A stretch of 64,000 nucleotides of DNA from Seriola aureovittata (taxonomy: Eukaryota > Chordata > Actinopteri > Carangiformes > Carangidae), in assembly GCF_021018895.1 (NCBI RefSeq), contig NC_079364.1, forward strand, positions 14,252,385 through 14,316,384. Direction: 5' to 3'. Numbering within the stretch: the stretch's first letter is position 1; each line of letters starts with the position of its first letter. This document shows, in pieces, positions 60,247 through 64,000 of this stretch. The translations under genes were made by a program, and so were the position numbers. Under the pieces are notes generated by a model. That model worked only from the letters and a program-made list of their open reading frames with translations. It made no database searches and had not been told where the DNA came from.

Positions 60247-61277
60247 GGCAAAAAAAGTCATGAACACGACATAGTATAGTAAGGCACAAAAAGTCATAAA
60301 AATGACATAGTATAGTAAGGCATAAAAATGTCATAGTATAGTAAGTCAAAAAATTCATAAAAATGACATAGTATAGTGAGGCACAAAAAGTCATAAAAAT
60401 GACATAGTATAGTAAGGCATAAAAATGTCATGGTATAGTAAGTCAAAAAATTCATAAAAATTACATAGTATAGTAAGGCAAAAAACTTAATAGTATAGTA
60501 AGGCACAAAAAGTCATAAAAATGACATGGTATAGTAAGGCAAAAAAATATAGTAGTATAGTAAGGCAAAAGAAGTGATAAAACGACATAGTATAGTACGG
60601 CAAAAAAAAGTGATAAAAATGACATAGTATAGTAAGGCACAAAAAGTCATAAAAACGACATATATAATAAGGCATAAAAACGACATAGTATAGTAAAGTA
60701 CAAAAAGTCATAAAAACGACATAGTATAGTAAGGCACAAAAAGTCATAAAGATGACATAGTATAGTAAGGCGAAAAAAGTCATAAAAACGACATAGTATA
60801 GTAAGGCACAAAAAGTCATAAAAATGACATAGTATAGTAAAGTACAAAAAGTCAAAAAAACGACATAGTATAGTAAGGCACAAAAAGTCATAAAAATGAC
60901 ATAGTATAGTGAGGCGAAAAAAGTCATAAAAACGACATAGTATAGTAAGTCAAAAAATTCATAAAAATTACATAGTATAGTAAGGCAAAAAACTTAATAG
61001 TATAGTAAGGCACAAAATGTCATAAAAACGATATAGTATAGTAAGGCAAAAAAAGTGATAAAAATGACATAGTATAGTAAGGCAAAAAAACTTCATAGTA
61101 TAGTAAGGTGCAAGGAGTCATAAAAAAGACATAGTATAGTAAGGCACAAAAAGTCATAAAAACGACATAGTATAGTAAGGCAAAAAATCTTCATAGTATA
61201 GTAAGGTGCAAGGAGTCATAAAAACGACATAGTATAGTAAGGCACAAAAAGTCATAAAAACAACATAGTATAGTAAG
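60247..61277. repeat. Higher-order repeat, 1031-bp unit, copy 2
   Basis: Matches copy 1 in the stretches I compared; the one difference noticed is an A lost in a homopolymer near 61045. It ends where GTCATAAAAACGACATAGTT replaces the GTCATGAACACG landmark that would open a third copy. Confidence 0.9.
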
Positions 61278-62124
61278 GCAAAAAAAGTCATAAAAACGAC
61301 ATAGTTTAGTAAGGCACAAAAAGTCATAAAAATGACATAGTATAGTAAGGCAAAAAAATATCATAGTATAGTAAGGCAAAAAAAAAGTGATAAAAACTTC
61401 ATAGTATAGTAAGGCAAAAAAACTTCATAGTATAGTAAGGTGCAAGGAGTCATAAAAACGACATAGTTTAGTAAGGCACAAAAAGTCATAAAAATGACAT
61501 AGTATAGTAAGGCAAAAAAATATCATAGTATAGTAAGGCAAAAAAAAAGTGATAAAAACTTCATAGTATAGTAAGGCAAAAAAACTTCATAGTATAGTAA
61601 GGTGCAAGGAGTCATAAAAACGACATAGTATAGTAAGGCAAAAAAAGTCAAAAAAACTTCATAGTATAGTAAGGCAAAAAAATGTCATGGTATAGTAAGG
61701 TAAAAAAGAGTGATAAAAGTGACATAGTATAGTCAGGCAAAAAATCTTCATAGTATAGTAAGGTGCAAGGAGTCATAAAAACGACATAGTTTAGTAAGGC
61801 ACAAAAAGTCATAAAAATGACATAGTATAGTAAGGCAAAAAAATATCATAGTATAGTAAGGCAAAAAAAAAGTGATAAAAACTTCATAGTATAGTAAGGC
61901 AAAAAAATATAGTATAGTAAGGCAAAAAAAAGTGATAAAAACTTCATAGTATAGTAAGGCAAAAAAACTTCATAGTATAGTAAGGTGCAAGGAGTCATAA
62001 AAACAACATAGTATAGTAAGGTAAAAAAAGTCAAAAAAACTTCATAGTATAGTAAGTCAAAAAAATATCATAGTATAGTAAGGCAAAAAAAAAGTGATGA
62101 AAACTTCATAGTATAGTAAGGCAA

Positions 62125-62510
62125 AAAAACTTCATAGTATAGTAAGGTGCAAGGAGTCATAAAAACGACATAGTATAGTAAGGCAAAAAAAGTCAAAAAA
62201 ACTTCATAGTATAGTAAGGCACAAAAAGTGATAAAAATGACAAAGTATAGTGAGGCAAAAAAATATCGTAGTATAGTAAGGCAAAAGAAGTGATAAAACG
62301 ACATAGTATAGTACGGCAAAAAAAAGTGATAAAAATGACATAGTATAGTAAGGCACAAAAAGTCATAAAAACGACATATATAATAAGGCATAAAAACGAC
62401 ATAGTAAAGTACAAAAAGTCATAAAAACGACATAGTATAGTAAGGCACAAAAAGTGATAAAAATGACATAGTATAGTAAGGCAAAAAAACTTCATAGTAT
62501 AGTAAGGCAA
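62125..62510. repeat. Second higher-order block, copy 1
   Basis: Contains GATAAAAATGACAAAGTATA (CAAAG at 62241), TATCGTAGTATAGTAAGG and GACATATATAATAAGGCATA in order. Confidence 0.8.
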
Positions 62511-63589
62511 AAAAAGTCAAAAAAACTTCATACTATAGTAAGGCAAAAAAAGTCATAAAAACGACATATAATGAGGCATAAAAACGACATAGTATAGTAA
62601 GGCAAAAAAAGTGATAAAAACGACATAGTATAGTAAGGCAAAAAAAGTCATAAAAACGACATAGTTTAGTAAGGCACAAAAAGTCATAAAAATGACAGTA
62701 TAGTAAGGCAAAAAAAACTTCATAGTATAGTAAGGTGCAAGGAGTCATAAAAACGACATAGTATAGTAAGGCAAAAAAAGTAAAAAAAACTTCATCGTAT
62801 AGTAAGGCAACAAAAGTCATAAAAACAACATATAATGAGGCATAAAAAACGACATAGTATAGTAAGGCAAAAAAAAGTGATAAAAATGACATAGTACAGT
62901 AAGGCAAAAAAAGTCATTAAAAACGACATAGTATAGTAAGGCACAAAAAAACTTCATAGTATAGTAAGGCAAAAAAAGTCAAAAAAACTTCATAGTATAG
63001 TAAGGCAAAAAAAGTCATAAAAACGACATATAATGAGGCATAAAAACGACATAGTTTAGTAAGGCACAAAAAGTCATAAAAATGACATAGTATAGTAAGT
63101 CAAAAAAATATCATAGTATAGTAAGGCAAAAAAAAAGTGATGAAAACTTCATAGTATAGTAAGGCAAAAAAACTTCATAGTATAGTAAGGTGCAAGGAGT
63201 CATAAAAACGACATAGTATAGTAAGGCAAAAAAAGTAAAAAAAACTTCATAGTATAGTAAGGCAAAAAAAGTCATAAAAACGACATATAATGAGGCATAA
63301 AAAACGACATAGTATCGTAAGGCAAAAAAAGTCATAAAAATGACATAGTACAGTAAGGCAAAAAAAGTCATAAAAACGACATAGTATAGTAAGGCAAAAA
63401 AACTTCATAGTATAGTAAGGCAAAAAAAGTCAAAAAAACTTCATAGTATAGTAAGGCAAAAAAAGTCATAAAAACGACATATAATGAGGCATAAAAACGA
63501 CATAGTATAGTAAGGCAAAAAAAGTGATAAAAACGACATAGTATAGTAAGGCACAAAAAGTCATAAAAATGACAGTATAGTAAGGCAAA

Positions 63590-63975
63590 AAAAACTTCAT
63601 AGTATAGTAAGGTGCAAGGAGTCATAAAAACGACATAGTATAGTAAGGCAAAAAAAGTAAAAAAAACTTCATAGTATAGTAAGGCACAAAAAGTGATAAA
63701 AATGACAAAGTATAGTGAGGCAAAAAAATATCGTAGTATAGTAAGGCAAAAGAAGTGATAAAACGACATAGTATAGTACGGCAAAAAAAAGTGATAAAAA
63801 TGACATAGTATAGTAAGGCACAAAAAGTCATAAAAACGATATATATAATAAGGCATAAAAACGACATAGTAAAGTACAAAAAGTCATAAAAACGACATAG
63901 TATAGTAAGGCACAAAAAGTGATAAAAATGACATAGTATAGTAAGGCAAAAAAACTTCATAGTATGGTAAGGTGC
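63590..63975. repeat. Second higher-order block, copy 2
   Basis: The same landmarks as 62125-62510, displaced by 1465 bp (CAAAG at 63706), with few changes. Similarity stops near 62510/63975, where GGCAAAAAAAGTC is replaced by GGTGCAAGGAG. Confidence 0.8.
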
Positions 63976-64000
63976 AAGGAGTCATAAAAACATCATAGTA

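Larger units (their letters stand above)
59154..64000. repeat. Dense 26-36-bp minisatellite array, runs off the right end
   Basis: The main unit is 36 bp: GACATAGTATAGTAAGGCAC then AAAAAGTCATAAAAAT. Shorter forms of about 26 bp read CTTCATAGTATAGTAAGGCA plus an A run. A marked variant carries AAGGTGCAAGGAGTCATAAA. The + strand is strongly A- and G-rich. Because the main unit is a multiple of three, minus-strand frames stay open for up to 162 codons with a repeated TFCALLYYVVFM-like peptide; these have no other sign of being genes. The array is contained in the last plekha7 intron seen here. Confidence 0.95.

Noticed and set aside
59181..63960. Many minus-strand open frames of 60-162 codons read as a membrane-protein gene family
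   Set aside because: They are translations of the minisatellite in several frames at once, with no start context, splice sites or domain. Openness follows from the 36-bp period and lack of stop trinucleotides on that strand.
59154..64000. CRISPR-like array (direct repeats of about 36 bp)
   Set aside because: There are no unique spacers; units abut and vary in length and sequence. The host is a vertebrate and no cas gene is present.

Overview
The window looks like nuclear DNA from a ray-finned fish, most likely a spiny-rayed (percomorph) teleost. It is AT-rich and intron-rich, full of long CA/GT microsatellites, and carries interspersed repeats of fish type: a tRNA-derived SINE, hAT-like elements, small TIR elements and an L2/Rex-like LINE tail. 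There is no sign of bacterial operons, CRISPR or a complete viral genome. Family assignments rest on my recognition of protein and repeat sequences; no database was searched.

One gene can be supported: plekha7 on the + strand. It encodes pleckstrin homology domain-containing family A member 7, an adherens-junction protein. Twenty-one exons from 22706 to 52873, plus one downstream exon at 54661-54888, have AG/GT borders and matching phases, and they translate in order into a PLEKHA7 protein: second half of WW2, a linker, the PH domain split over four exons, a long Ser/Pro-rich region, coiled-coil exons, and a C-terminal part with a Pro-rich stretch and a basic helix. The usual exons for WW1 and the first half of WW2 were not found and probably lie upstream. 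A candidate alternative first exon (ATG at 4992, donor at 5066) has exactly the phase needed to join 22706. With it the model gives 1113 codons ending at TAG 52871. The last exon offers a choice: read through the donor GTATGT (encoding Val-Cys) to the stop, or splice to 54661 and continue beyond the window.

Layout: 1-4.8 kb is non-coding with decayed repeats. 4.85-5.07 kb holds the candidate first exon. 5-22.7 kb is a very long intron or upstream region with a (CA)57 tract and a TIR element, and a possible second first exon near 19.2 kb. 22.7-54.9 kb holds the plekha7 exons. 55-64 kb is a large intronic repeat region. It contains a 62-bp AT palindrome, a degenerate array with embedded tRNA-like units, a non-autonomous hAT element with a perfect 8-bp target duplication, and nearly 5 kb of a 26-36-bp minisatellite with higher-order duplications of about 1.03 and 1.47 kb.

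The most unusual parts are the layered repeat structure at 55.7-64 kb, the gene's alternative start and end, and an in-frame candidate cassette exon at 43984-44064. I found no evidence for a novel multi-gene system.
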